Source: Myxococcota bacterium (GTDB taxonomy: Bacteria > Myxococcota_A > UBA9160 > UBA6930). Taken from it: DNA of 64,000 bases. The stretch spans positions 1 to 64,000 of the forward strand of contig JANQOX010000012.1 of the NCBI GenBank assembly GCA_028285625.1. The letters are read 5' to 3'. The position numbers and the translations under genes are program-made. Below are positions 32,727-41,948 of the stretch, in pieces. Positions within the stretch are counted from its first letter, which is position 1; every line of letters begins with the position of its first letter. The notes under the pieces are model-generated. The model was not told where the DNA came from, ran no database searches, and was given only the letters and a program-made list of their open reading frames with translations.

Positions 32727-34811
32727 ATGGGCCACCGCATCGGAATCGACGTCGGCGGCACGTTCACGGACTTCGTGCTGGTCCGACCCGACGGTCAGCT
32801 GCGCCTGCTGAAGACGCCGACCACGCTGGGCGACCAGTCCCGGGGCGTGATGACGGGGCTTGCGACGCTCGCCCGTGCCGAGGGCGGAGACGTAGAAGCG
32901 ATGCTCCGCGAGACGGATCTCGTCGTGCACGGCACCACCACCGCCGACAACACGCTGATCGAGATGAACGGTGCCGTGACGGGGCTGCTCACCACGGCGG
33001 GCCATCGCGACGAGATCGAGATCCGACGCGGCTTCAAGGAGGACATCTGGGATCCGGCCTACCCGCCGCCGGTACCCATCGCACCGAGGCGCCGCCGCTT
33101 CGGCATCCCCGAACGTCTGGACGCCCGAGGGCAGGTGGTGCACCCCCTCGACGAGAACGCACTGCGCGACGCGATCCGCCGACTTCGCCTGCAGCGGGTC
33201 GAGTCGGTCGCGGTGTGCTTCTTGTTCTCGTTCGTGAACCCCGTACACGAGCTTCGCGCGGCCGAGCTGCTTCGGGCCGAGGCTCCCGAGATCCGCGTCT
33301 CGCTCTCGCATCTGGTGATGCCCACGGCACCCGAGTTCGAACGCACCAGCACCACCCTGGTCGATGCCTACGTGGGGCCGCGGGTCTCACGCTATCTGGC
33401 CAACCTCGAAGACGCACTTCGCGAGGCCGGCTTCGGGCACGAGCTGCTGGTGATGCAGAGCAACGGCGGCATCATGACGGCCGACTTCCTGGCGCGGCGC
33501 GCGGTCGCGGCGCTGGGGTCGGGACCCACCGGCGGCGCTATGGGCGCGGCGTCGGTCGCCCGGCAGGTCGAGGTGCCCGACTTCATCGCCATGGACATGG
33601 GCGGCACCAGCTACGAGGTCTGCGTGGTCCGAAACGGGCGGCCCACCGTCAAGAGCTTCTGGAACTGGCAGCACCGCTACCTGATCGGCCTGCCCATGGT
33701 CGAGATGCACGCCATCGGAGCCGGTGGCGGCTCGATCGCCAGTGTCGAAGCAGGCGCCCTGCGCGTGGGGCCCGAGAGCGCCAAGGCCGAGCCTGGCCCC
33801 ATATGCTACGGGCGCGGCGGCACGCTGCCCACCGTCACGGATGCGAACCTGGTGCTCGGCTACCTGAACCCAGAAGCGCTCTGCGGCGGCGACTTCAAGC
33901 TCACGGGAGCCGGCGTGCGCGAAGCCCTGGACAGCCACATCGGGGAGCCGCTCGAAGCCGACACGGTGGCGGCGGCGCATGGGATCTTCCGCATCGTGAA
34001 CGCGAACATGGCCAATGCCATCCGACGAGTCTCGTCCGAAGCCGGGCTCGACCCTCGCGGTTTCGCGCTTGTGGTGTACGGGGGCAACGGCCCCGTGCAC
34101 GCGGGACGTCAGGCCGAGGACCTGGGCATCCGCCGCTGGATCGTCCCGCGCAGCGCCCCGGCTCTCTCCGCGCTGGGCCTGCTGGTGGCGGACTACGTGG
34201 TCGACCTGCAGCGCAGCTACATCACGCCGGCCGACCGGGCCGAGCCCGACCGCGTGAACGAACTGCTCGAGCAGTTGGAGGCCCAGGCACGCGCCGAACT
34301 GGCCGTCGCGGGTCTCGAAGGCGAAGCGGTCACCGTCGAGCGCTCCTTCTGCCTCTGCTACCCCGGCCAGAACTTCGACATCCCGATCCCCGCCGTCCTG
34401 TCGGCCGCCGATGGAACGCGCATGGCGTCCGAAGACGTGGCTGCCACGCGCGAGGCCTTCCACGATCACCACGACGCCCTGCGCGGCTACGCGCTGCGCA
34501 GCGAGGCCCCGCTGCTGCGCGCGGTTCGGCTGCACGCCACCGGGCACACGCCCAAGCCCCCGGCCGAGCCCCTGCCGCCCGCGACCACCGAGGTCGACGA
34601 GGCCCTCGTGGGGCGGCGCCCCGCCTTCATGGGCGAGGGGTTCGTGGACACGCCGGTCTACGACGGCGAGCGGCTCGAGCGCGGTCACCAGGTCGCGGGG
34701 CCGGCGATCCTGGAGCAGCGCTTCACCACCATCGTCCTCTACCCGGGACACGAGGCTACGATCGACGCCTACGGAAACGTCAACGTCGCGATCTCAGCGA
34801 GGCGAACATGA
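32727..34811 (+). CDS. hyuA: Hydantoinase/oxoprolinase subunit A (HyuA family)
   Basis: A 694-residue ASKHA-fold ATPase subunit. The nucleotide-binding start is HRIGIDVGGTFTDFVLVRPD, followed by VVHGTTTADNTLIEMNG, FIAMDMGGTSYEVCVV (second phosphate motif) and LVVYGGNGPVHAGRQAEDLG. It hydrolyses ATP to activate the substrate amide or ketone while HyuB supplies the remaining active site. The ATG at 32727 lies two bases after hyuB. The stop overlaps the start of the hot-dog gene (ATGA at 34808), so the four genes 30940-37572 are one translational unit. Confidence 0.92.
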   Translation: MGHRIGIDVGGTFTDFVLVRPDGQLRLLKTPTTLGDQSRGVMTGLATLARAEGGDVEAMLRETDLVVHGTTTADNTLIEMNGAVTGLLTTAGHRDEIEIRRGFKEDIWDPAYPPPVPIAPRRRRFGIPERLDARGQVVHPLDENALRDAIRRLRLQRVESVAVCFLFSFVNPVHELRAAELLRAEAPEIRVSLSHLVMPTAPEFERTSTTLVDAYVGPRVSRYLANLEDALREAGFGHELLVMQSNGGIMTADFLARRAVAALGSGPTGGAMGAASVARQVEVPDFIAMDMGGTSYEVCVVRNGRPTVKSFWNWQHRYLIGLPMVEMHAIGAGGGSIASVEAGALRVGPESAKAEPGPICYGRGGTLPTVTDANLVLGYLNPEALCGGDFKLTGAGVREALDSHIGEPLEADTVAAAHGIFRIVNANMANAIRRVSSEAGLDPRGFALVVYGGNGPVHAGRQAEDLGIRRWIVPRSAPALSALGLLVADYVVDLQRSYITPADRAEPDRVNELLEQLEAQARAELAVAGLEGEAVTVERSFCLCYPGQNFDIPIPAVLSAADGTRMASEDVAATREAFHDHHDALRGYALRSEAPLLRAVRLHATGHTPKPPAEPLPPATTEVDEALVGRRPAFMGEGFVDTPVYDGERLERGHQVAGPAILEQRFTTIVLYPGHEATIDAYGNVNVAISARRT

Positions 34812-35971
34812 GCGAAGAGCAAGAAACCCTGGATACGACCGACGTCGACCGCTGGGTGGGCATTCCGCTCGGCGGGGGGCGGCTCAAGGACCCGGTTGGC
34901 GCCAACGACATCCGGCGTTGGGTGCAGGGCTGCCAGAACGTGAACCCGCTCTTCTTCGACGAGGAGTACGCCACCGAGAGTCGCTTTGGCCGCCTCGTGG
35001 CGCCCTGGTCGTTCGCCGTCTGCACCGACGACAGCCACGGCGCGGCGCCCGCGATCCAGGGACACATCCCCGGCCAGCACATGCTCTTCGGCGGGGACGA
35101 GTGGTGGTTCTTCGGGCCGCGCATCTGGCCGGGCGACGAGCTGCGGCAGGACCGCATGCTGTTCGACTACAAGGTCACGCAGACCAAGTTCGCGGGGCCG
35201 ACCATGTTCTCGCGCGGCGACACCACGTACGTGAACCAGCGAGGCGAGATCGTCTGCAAGCAGCGATCCACCTCGATCCGCTACGTGGCCGAAGAGGCGC
35301 GCGAGCGAGGCGAGTTTCTCGGCATCGAGGAGAAGAGCTGGACCGACGAGGAGCTCGAGCTGCTGGAGAAGCAGAAGTTCGAGTACTACCAGTCGATCCA
35401 CGACCTCGGCCACGAGAAGCGGCTCTTCGTGAAGGAGGGCGACCGGCTCCCAACGCTTCCGATCGGGCCGCACAGCATCGCGAGCTTCACCACCGAGTGG
35501 CGCGGCTTCCTGATGAGCGTGTGGGGCTCGTTCCGCCGCGAGGGACCGAGTTCGCTGTGGCAGGCGGGCTGGCTGCCCGAGATGGATCGCGACCACGAGG
35601 GAGCGAAGATCGACCCGTCCCAGGCCGATGGCCTCTACAACGGGCCCTCGCGCGGCCACGTGCAGCAGCGCTACGCCCAGCTGATCGGCATGCCGCGCGG
35701 CTACGGCTACGGCGCGATCATGGGTGCCTGGATCCTCGACTACCTGGGCAACTGGGTCGGGGAGTGGGGCGAGCTCGTGCACAGCCGGATGTCATACCGC
35801 TCGCCCGCGCTGGTGGGCGATGCCACCTTCTTGAAGGGCGAGGTCACGCAGCTCGCCCGCGACCCCGAAGACGGCCGCAGCATCGCCACGGTGCACGTCG
35901 AGATGACCAATCAACGCGAGGAGGTCATGGCCAGCGGCGACGCCGAGCTGCGCCTGCCGGAACCCGATTGA
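34808..35971 (+). CDS. Double hot-dog (FAS1-like dehydratase/MaoC) protein
   Basis: A 387-residue protein with two hot-dog domains. The N-terminal half has DIRRWVQGCQNVNPLFFDEE and FGRLVAPWSFAVCTDDSHG, the FAS1-like dehydratase signature. The C-terminal half has GPSRGHVQQRYAQLIGMPRG and YRSPALVGDATFLKGEV. The classical D-x-N-P-x-H hydratase motif is not obvious in the C-terminal half; GPSRGH is the nearest match, so catalysis may differ. A linker of about 60 residues rich in Glu and Lys (EEKSWTDEELELLEKQKFE) separates the halves. Likely role: hydration or dehydration of a CoA ester. Confidence 0.8.
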   Translation: MSEEQETLDTTDVDRWVGIPLGGGRLKDPVGANDIRRWVQGCQNVNPLFFDEEYATESRFGRLVAPWSFAVCTDDSHGAAPAIQGHIPGQHMLFGGDEWWFFGPRIWPGDELRQDRMLFDYKVTQTKFAGPTMFSRGDTTYVNQRGEIVCKQRSTSIRYVAEEARERGEFLGIEEKSWTDEELELLEKQKFEYYQSIHDLGHEKRLFVKEGDRLPTLPIGPHSIASFTTEWRGFLMSVWGSFRREGPSSLWQAGWLPEMDRDHEGAKIDPSQADGLYNGPSRGHVQQRYAQLIGMPRGYGYGAIMGAWILDYLGNWVGEWGELVHSRMSYRSPALVGDATFLKGEVTQLARDPEDGRSIATVHVEMTNQREEVMASGDAELRLPEPD

Positions 35972-37572
35972 CCGAACCGGGCCCCGACCGGCTCACGCTG
36001 CCGGCGTTTCTCGAAGACGTCGTGGCCCAGGGCGGCTCGCACGCGGCCGTCGTGGGCGAGCGCGGCGCCCTCACCTACACCGAGCTCGGGGCCCACGCGC
36101 ACCGGTTGGCGAGCGACCTCGTGGCCTGGGGCGTCGCGCCGGGCGATCGCGTCGCGCTGCTCCTCGCCAACCGCCCCGAGTGGGCCGTGGCGTTCTTCGC
36201 GGCCGCGCTCGCCGGTGCGGTGCCGGTCCCGATCAGCACCTTCGCCACTCCAGAAGAGCGCGCGTGGGTGCTCGCGCATGCCGACGTGCGCTGGCTGCTG
36301 ATGCAGCGACGACTCGCGGCCCGCGACTTCGCAGCCGAGCTCGATGCGGCTCCCGCGCCCGGGCTGGCGGGCATCGCCTGCCTCGACGAGGCCCGGGGGG
36401 CCTTCGCCGAGATCCGGCGGCCCGCGGACACACCCGACGCGGTTCGGGTCGTAGGCGCCCGCGCTTCGGCCGCCCTGCCCGAATCCGATGGCCTGCTGAT
36501 CTACACGTCCGGCACCACCGAACGGCCCAAGGGCGTGCTGCATCGGCAGCGCGCGCCGGTTCTCCAGAGTTGGCGCTTCGCTGCGCTGATGGGTCTCGAC
36601 GCGAACGACCGTGTCTTCACGGCGCAGCCCTTCTTCTGGACTGCAGGCATCGCCATGTCGCTTGGCGCCACCCTCGCCGCGGGCGCGACCTTGTGGGTGC
36701 GCGAGACCTTCGAGCCGGACGATGCCCTCGCGACGATCGCGCGCGAGCGCATCACGACGGTTCATGCCTGGCCCCATCAAGAGAAGGCCATGGCCGAGCA
36801 TGCGAGCGCAGGCGAGCACGACCTTACGTGCGTGACGCACGTCGAGTTCGGTTCGCCGCTGGCGAAGCTGGCGGGCCTCGAGGAGGACCGCTGGGGCATC
36901 CACGCGAGCTACGGCCTTTCCGAGACGTTCACGTTGGTGACGGCACTCGCAGCCGACGCGCCGGCCGAAGCGCGGCGGGCCTGCCATGGCGTGCCACTCC
37001 CGGGCAACGAGGTCCGGATCCTCGACCCCGAGACGGGCGGGCCCTGCCCTCCGGGCACGTCGGGCGAGATCGCGGTGCGCGGCCCCACACTCATGCGCGG
37101 CTACTGGAAGGTGCCCGACGCGAACGTGTTCGATGACGAGGGGTTCTTTCGCACCGGCGATTCGGGGACGCTCGACGACGCGGGCCAACTGCACTGGGCC
37201 GGCCGCCTCTCGGGAATCGTGAAGACCGGCGGCGCCAACGTGTCGCCGCTCGAGGTCGAAGGGGCCGCGGCACGCGAGCCGGGCGTGGCGGCCTCGGTCG
37301 CGGTGGGCGTCCCGCACCCCACGCTCGGAGAAGCACTCGTCCTGTGCGTGGTCCCCGTCGAGGGAGCGCAGATCGACCTGCAGGCGCTCGCAGGGCGCCT
37401 GGCCACGGCCCTTTCGGCCTACAAGCGGCCGCGTCACGTGATGGTGTTGGATGCGGCAGATGTCCCCAGGACGGGGACCCAGAAGCTGAGGGCGGACGCG
37501 GTGCGCGACCTCGCCCGGGAGCGGCTCGAGTCCGGGAGCGTCGTGATCGCAGGCCACGTCTACGGCACCTGA
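35968..37572 (+). CDS. Acyl-CoA synthetase (AMP-forming)
   Basis: A 534-residue adenylating enzyme. Motifs are LLIYTSGTTERPKGVLHRQR (P-loop), YGLSETF (A5), FFRTGDSGTLDDAGQLHWAG with GIVKTGGANVSPLEVEG (A7/hinge), and PRTGTQKLRADAVRD, whose lysine is the usual catalytic one. It would make an acyl-CoA from the acid delivered by the pathway. The TTG start at 35968 overlaps the preceding stop (TTGA), and no ATG is available until well inside the protein. It is the last gene of the hydantoinase unit. Confidence 0.9.
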   Translation: MTEPGPDRLTLPAFLEDVVAQGGSHAAVVGERGALTYTELGAHAHRLASDLVAWGVAPGDRVALLLANRPEWAVAFFAAALAGAVPVPISTFATPEERAWVLAHADVRWLLMQRRLAARDFAAELDAAPAPGLAGIACLDEARGAFAEIRRPADTPDAVRVVGARASAALPESDGLLIYTSGTTERPKGVLHRQRAPVLQSWRFAALMGLDANDRVFTAQPFFWTAGIAMSLGATLAAGATLWVRETFEPDDALATIARERITTVHAWPHQEKAMAEHASAGEHDLTCVTHVEFGSPLAKLAGLEEDRWGIHASYGLSETFTLVTALAADAPAEARRACHGVPLPGNEVRILDPETGGPCPPGTSGEIAVRGPTLMRGYWKVPDANVFDDEGFFRTGDSGTLDDAGQLHWAGRLSGIVKTGGANVSPLEVEGAAAREPGVAASVAVGVPHPTLGEALVLCVVPVEGAQIDLQALAGRLATALSAYKRPRHVMVLDAADVPRTGTQKLRADAVRDLARERLESGSVVIAGHVYGT

Positions 37573-37595
37573 GTGCACCGAGCCGCGCGCGACCC

Positions 37596-37610
37596 GGCCC
37601 AGAATGGGCC
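37596..37610. other. GC-rich hairpin or palindrome between ligase and P450 genes
   Basis: GGCCCAGAATGGGCC is a perfect 6+6 inverted repeat around GAA, 24 bases after the ligase stop and 58 bases before the P450 start. It has no T-tract. It may be a weak terminator stem for the hydantoinase unit or an operator for the P450 gene; the sequence does not decide. Confidence 0.35.
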
Positions 37611-37667
37611 AGCCAACGGACCGCTCCGGATGGCGCGTACCCCCGCGATTCGTCCTAGGCTCTAGCG

Positions 37668-38876
37668 ATGCGCGAAGTCGAAGAGGCCATTGCCACGCTG
37701 CTGCTCGGCGACCCGAGCGCCGACACGGCGGCGGCCATGGCCGTATGCCGCGAGCAGGAGCCCGTGCTCTGGGTGCCGCCGCTCGAGGGTTGGTACGTGA
37801 CGCGCTTCGACGACGTGCGCGACCTCTTCAGCGACCCGCGCACGACGGCCGATCCGCGCGCGCACCTGGCCTACGAGGCGCCCGTCACCGAGCGCGGGCG
37901 GCACTGGGTCGGAGCCTTCCCCTTCTTGTCGGAGGATCCGGGGACCGAGGCGCGTGGCCGGGTGATGGCCACCCGCGGGCTCAGCCGGCAGGGAACGACG
38001 CGGCTCGAGTCGCTCGTGACCGAGGTGGTGGACGAGTACGCCGACGCGATCCGCGACGCGTCGGGCGTGGTGGACCTCGTCGCCCAGTTCGCGGCGCCCG
38101 TACCGGCAACGGTGGTGAGCCGCTGGACGGGAGTTCCCCAGGGCAGTGACGAGGCGCAGTTCCGCGAGCTGGCGCACAAGGCGGTACGGGGTGCGAGCCC
38201 CGTCCTCACCCCCAAGAAGCGCCGCAAGACCGAAATGGCACAGGTCGCCCTGTCGGAGGCGATTCTCGAACTGGCGCGAAAGCGCGTGGCCGACCCGCGA
38301 GACGACCTGCTCTCGGACCTGATCGCCGCATCCGGCGGCGAAGACGAACTCGACGAGATCGTACGCGTCGTCGTGGGCCTGGTCTGCACCGGCGCCGAGA
38401 CCACGGTGCGAGCGACCACCAACTCGGTTCGCATCCTGCTCGCGCGCCCCGACCTGCGCAAACGGCTCGTGGACGAGCCCGGAATCATGATGCGCGCGCT
38501 TCACGAGATGATGCGATACGAGGCGCCGCTCACGCACATGGCCCGTTTCGCGGCACGCGACTTCGAGCTTCGTGGCAAGCGCGTGCGCAAAGGGCAGCTG
38601 CTGCTGCTCTCGATCCAGGCCGCGCAGCGGGACCCGTCGGTGTTCACGGACCCCGACACGATCGACTTCGACCGCGAGCCCGAGAACCTGCTCGCATTCG
38701 GCCGTGGGGCCCACTACTGCGTGGGCGCGAACCTGGCGTGGCTGCAGCTCGACTGCATGATGCGTGCGCTGCTGGGCCTGTTGCCCGAGAACGCGCGGCT
38801 GCTCGAAGACCAGATCTGGTGGGGGGGCCGCGGCGTGCTCGGCCGCGTGAAGACCCTGCCCGTCGACTTCAGCTGA
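37668..38876 (+). CDS. Cytochrome P450
   Basis: A 402-residue soluble bacterial P450. The I-helix motif is VCTGAETTVRATTN, the K-helix ExxR is EMMRYE, and the heme-binding loop is FGRGAHYCVGANLA, with the proximal cysteine at about residue 351. Length and motifs are complete, so an active monooxygenase is likely. Ferredoxin and reductase partners are not in the window. In acyl-CoA catabolic gene sets such P450s hydroxylate sterols, terpenes or alkyl chains, and the substrate here is unknown. No Shine-Dalgarno is obvious before the ATG. Confidence 0.92.
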   Translation: MREVEEAIATLLLGDPSADTAAAMAVCREQEPVLWVPPLEGWYVTRFDDVRDLFSDPRTTADPRAHLAYEAPVTERGRHWVGAFPFLSEDPGTEARGRVMATRGLSRQGTTRLESLVTEVVDEYADAIRDASGVVDLVAQFAAPVPATVVSRWTGVPQGSDEAQFRELAHKAVRGASPVLTPKKRRKTEMAQVALSEAILELARKRVADPRDDLLSDLIAASGGEDELDEIVRVVVGLVCTGAETTVRATTNSVRILLARPDLRKRLVDEPGIMMRALHEMMRYEAPLTHMARFAARDFELRGKRVRKGQLLLLSIQAAQRDPSVFTDPDTIDFDREPENLLAFGRGAHYCVGANLAWLQLDCMMRALLGLLPENARLLEDQIWWGGRGVLGRVKTLPVDFS

Positions 38877-39036
38877 ATTCGTGCCTGGCGAGCTGGTGTC
38901 GTGTCCGCCTGTCGTCTTGGCGGAGCCCTTCCGTGGACATCGGTGGCTCTCTGGCTGCGATCGTCCAAACTCCGTCGTCGCTCAAGGACGGCGGCAGCAC
39001 AACAGCGGCACTTGGGTTCGGTCCCTCTTGCTTGAT

Positions 39037-39834
39037 CTAGCTCGCCTGCACGGACCAGCCGCCGTCGACCACGAGAATCTGGCCCGTCACGTACGCCGCC
39101 GCCTCGCTGACGAGAAAGAGCGCCGCCCCCTTGATGTCGTCGTCGCCGCCCACGCGCTGCAACGGCATGCGTTCGAGGAAGCGACGCTCGGTCTCGGCGT
39201 CGCGCTTGATGTGGTCGAGCATGTCGGTCTCGAAAGGTCCCGGAGCAATGGCGTTCACGCGAATGCCATGGGGCGCAAGCTTGATGGCCATATCGCGCGT
39301 GAGGGTGTGGACTGCGCCCTTGCTCGCGGTGTAGGCCACCGACGGCTCGAGGTCGTCGGACGCGCCGCGCAGCGCCGCCACCGAACCGACGTGCACGATG
39401 CAGCCGCGGCCGCGTGCGACCATGCCGCGCGCGACGGCCTGCGACAGCAGAAAGAGCCCCCGCACGTTCGTGTCGAACACCCGGTCCCACCCCTCGGTCG
39501 GGTGGTCGAGCAGCGGTGCGCCCCAAGCCAGCGCGGCGTTGTTCACCAGGATGTCGAGGTCGCCGACCTCACGCGCGACCTCGGCGGCCAGGCGTTCGAC
39601 CTGGTCGGGCTTCGAGAGGTCGGCCTCGAACGCCCAGGCGCTACGGCCCAGGGCCCGAAGCTCGGCGGCCGCGGCTTCGCAAGCCTCGAGCTTCCGCGAG
39701 GCCAGCGCGACGTCCGCCCCCGCTTCGGCGAGCCCCTGGGCGATGGCACGGCCCAGCCCGCGGCCCCCACCCGTGACCAGCGCGGTGCGGCCGGCGAGAT
39801 CGAACAGACCCTGTACCTTGCTGGAATCGCTCAT
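39037..39834 (-). CDS. Short-chain dehydrogenase/reductase (SDR)
   Basis: A 265-residue classical SDR with TGGGRGLGRAIAQGLAEAG as the cofactor loop, NNAALAWG in place of NNAG, the serine in HVGSVAAL, YTASKGAV as the Tyr/Lys pair, and the C-terminus GQILVVDGGWSVQAS. NAD(P)-dependent oxidation of an alcohol is the expected reaction. The start at 39834 has no good ribosome site. It is divergent from the amidohydrolase-like gene at 39915, sharing an 80-base gap that holds a palindrome. The 160 bases between its stop and the P450 gene (38877-39036) show no recognisable feature. Confidence 0.9.
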   Translation of the reverse strand: MSDSSKVQGLFDLAGRTALVTGGGRGLGRAIAQGLAEAGADVALASRKLEACEAAAAELRALGRSAWAFEADLSKPDQVERLAAEVAREVGDLDILVNNAALAWGAPLLDHPTEGWDRVFDTNVRGLFLLSQAVARGMVARGRGCIVHVGSVAALRGASDDLEPSVAYTASKGAVHTLTRDMAIKLAPHGIRVNAIAPGPFETDMLDHIKRDAETERRFLERMPLQRVGGDDDIKGAALFLVSEAAAYVTGQILVVDGGWSVQAS

Positions 39835-39889
39835 GATTCTGAAAGGAGAGCCCCCGCGGCATCCAGGGTACCACGACCTCGGGGCCGAA

Positions 39890-39908
39890 TCTGACGGAGT
39901 GTTAGAAT
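39890..39908 (+). promoter_or_regulatory. Probable -10 element and imperfect TCTGACG operator; leaderless start
   Basis: TAGAAT (39903-39908, five of six bases to the -10 consensus) lies seven bases before the GTG at 39915, so transcription should start at or next to that codon, giving a leaderless message. Overlapping it is TCTGACGGAGTGTTAGA (39890-39906), an imperfect copy of the perfect palindrome at 30814-30830 with the same 7-3-7 layout. No good -35 is seen. A regulator shared by the two loci is possible. Confidence 0.45.
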
Positions 39909-39914
39909 CGCTGG

Positions 39915-40739
39915 GTGGCCAAGCACCGCGCCATCGACCTGGCCGTGAACGTCGACATGGGGAGCCTCGGCAAGCCCCGCTGGCTGCGCGAGGCCGGGGC
40001 GCTGCTCGGCAAGGGCGACGACTGGTACCAGGACATCGCGCCCGACGAACTGCTCCCCGTGCTCGACGCACACGGCATCGAACGCGCCGTGCTGGGGATC
40101 GACGCCCTCGCTCCGTCCGATCACGTGATGGGCTTCGTGCAGAAACACCCCGATCGGTTCTTCCTGTCGGTGACGTGCGATCCGCGCACGGTCATGAAGG
40201 GGGTGCATGCGCTCGAGCGATTGAAGGGAGAGCTCGGGCCGCAGGTGGTCGAGGCACGCATCGTGCCGTTCCAGCTCGACCTCGCTCCGGACACCCCGCT
40301 CTTCTACCCGTTCTACGCCAAGTGCACCGAGCTGCGGCTGCCCATCGCGATCTACACGGGGCTTCCGATCCCGCCGCTGCCGGGAGACGTGGGGCACCCC
40401 ATGCTGCTCGACCGGGTGTGCGTGCACTTCCCCGACCTGGTGATCGTGATGGCGCACGGCGCAGACCCGTGGTGGGACGTCGCCTGCCGGCTCATGCTCA
40501 AGTACCGCAACCTCTACCTTCAGACCTCGGCCTGGGCCCCCAAGCGGCTGCCGGACGAGTTGATCCATTTCATGAACACGCGAGGACAGGACAAGGTGCT
40601 CTGGGCGTCGAACCACCCCACCCTGCCCATCCCGCGCTGTTTCGAAGAGTTCGACGGCCTGCCCCTTCGCGAGGGCGTGCTCGACAAGTTCCTGTACCGC
40701 AACGCGGCGCGGGTGTTCTTCGGTGAGGAAGCGACATGA
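39915..40739 (+). CDS. Amidohydrolase-like protein lacking the N-terminal metal motif
   Basis: A 274-residue member of the amidohydrolase-2 fold, shorter than its neighbours at 365-395 residues. DEAD/DADSH-type metal ligands are missing at the N-terminus (IDLAVNVDMG instead). The terminal acid motif is WASNHPTLPIPR, where the others read SD-F/Y-PH. FPDLVIVMAHGADPWWDVAC keeps the central strand with one histidine. It may be a non-metal or non-catalytic homologue that partners the next gene, with which it overlaps by four bases (ATGA). The GTG start at 39915 is supported by the -10 element seven bases upstream. Confidence 0.8.
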   Translation: MAKHRAIDLAVNVDMGSLGKPRWLREAGALLGKGDDWYQDIAPDELLPVLDAHGIERAVLGIDALAPSDHVMGFVQKHPDRFFLSVTCDPRTVMKGVHALERLKGELGPQVVEARIVPFQLDLAPDTPLFYPFYAKCTELRLPIAIYTGLPIPPLPGDVGHPMLLDRVCVHFPDLVIVMAHGADPWWDVACRLMLKYRNLYLQTSAWAPKRLPDELIHFMNTRGQDKVLWASNHPTLPIPRCFEEFDGLPLREGVLDKFLYRNAARVFFGEEAT

Positions 40740-41923
40740 CCAAGATCGACTACCCGGTGTACGACGCCGACAACCACCTCTACGAGCCCGAAGAGGCGCT
40801 CACCTCGCACCTGCCGAAGAAGTACCGGAAGGAGATCCAGTACGTACAGGTGCGCGGGCGCACGAAGCTCGCCATCGGCGGCATGATCAGCGACTACATC
40901 CCGAACCCCACCTTCGACGTGATCGCGCCGCCCGGCTCTCACGAGGTCTGGTACCGCGCCAAGAACACCGAGGGGCTCTCGCTGCGCGAGCTGTCGGGCA
41001 AGCCCGAGAGCTGTCGCGACGCCTTCCGCCGGCCGGAGCCGCGCATCGAGTTGATGGACCAGCAGGGGCTCACTGGCACGCTCATGTTCCCGACCCTGGC
41101 GTCGGCGCTCGAAGAGCGACTCTCGCACGATCACGAACTCATCCACGCCGTGATCCACGGGCTCAACCAGTGGCTGCACGACGTCTGGGGCTTCGACCAC
41201 GCCGGTCGCATCTTCTCCACGCCGATCGTGACGCTGATGGACGTCGACCTGGCGGTGGCCGAGCTCGAGTACTGCCTCGAGCGCGGGGCCCGCACCGTGC
41301 TGGTCCGGCCCGCACCCGTGCCGGGCTACCGCGGGAGCCGCTCGTTCGGGTTCGAGGAGTTCGACCCCTTCTGGGCGCGCGTCGCCGAGGCCGGAATCTT
41401 CGTCTCGATGCACGCGTCCGACTCGGGCTACGACCAGTTCGCACGCATGTGGCAGGGCGGCCAGGAGTTCCGGCCGTTCGAGCCCGACCCCTTCAAGCTG
41501 ATGCTGGGCTTCTCGTCCCGCGCCATCTCGGACTCGCTGTCGGCCCTGGTCTGCCACGGCGTCTTCCGCCGACACCCGGGCGTGAAGGTCGCCGTCATCG
41601 AAAACGGCTCGACCTGGGTGAAGAGCCTGTTGTCGCGCTTCGACCACGTCTACGGCCAGATGCCCAAGGAGTTCGCCGAGCCGCCCCGCGAGACCTTCCG
41701 ACGGCACGTGTTCATCTCGCCCTTCTACGAAGAGCCCCTGGGCGAGCTGGCCGAGATGATCGGCACCAGCCAGATCCTCTTCGGTTCGGATTTCCCCCAC
41801 CCGGAAGGCCTGGCCGAGCCCCTCGACTTCGTCGCCGAGCTCGAGGGCTTCGACGAAGCGGGGCAGCGCGCGATCATGGGCGAGAACCTGCAGGGCCTGA
41901 TCGAAGGCCGCCCTCTGGCCTAG
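40736..41923 (+). CDS. Amidohydrolase family protein
   Basis: A 395-residue TIM-barrel amidohydrolase with intact ligands. YDADNHLYEPEEAL begins the protein, the central histidine lies in IFVSMHASDSG, GVFRRHPGVKVAVIENGSTW follows, and LFGSDFPHPEG contains the last aspartate. Related proteins decarboxylate or hydrolyse aromatic and alicyclic acids. The ATG overlaps the stop of the degenerate homologue upstream, suggesting a heteromer or a pair of sequential steps. The TetR regulator follows after 25 bases. Confidence 0.88.
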   Translation: MTKIDYPVYDADNHLYEPEEALTSHLPKKYRKEIQYVQVRGRTKLAIGGMISDYIPNPTFDVIAPPGSHEVWYRAKNTEGLSLRELSGKPESCRDAFRRPEPRIELMDQQGLTGTLMFPTLASALEERLSHDHELIHAVIHGLNQWLHDVWGFDHAGRIFSTPIVTLMDVDLAVAELEYCLERGARTVLVRPAPVPGYRGSRSFGFEEFDPFWARVAEAGIFVSMHASDSGYDQFARMWQGGQEFRPFEPDPFKLMLGFSSRAISDSLSALVCHGVFRRHPGVKVAVIENGSTWVKSLLSRFDHVYGQMPKEFAEPPRETFRRHVFISPFYEEPLGELAEMIGTSQILFGSDFPHPEGLAEPLDFVAELEGFDEAGQRAIMGENLQGLIEGRPLA

Positions 41924-41948
41924 GCTCCAGAGCGCGGCTAAAGCCAGG

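Noticed and set aside
32525-34811. A long alternative plus frame overlapping hyuA
   Set aside because: The part over hyuA has shadow composition. Only the stretch from 34808 on is a real gene, and it starts at its own overlapped ATG.
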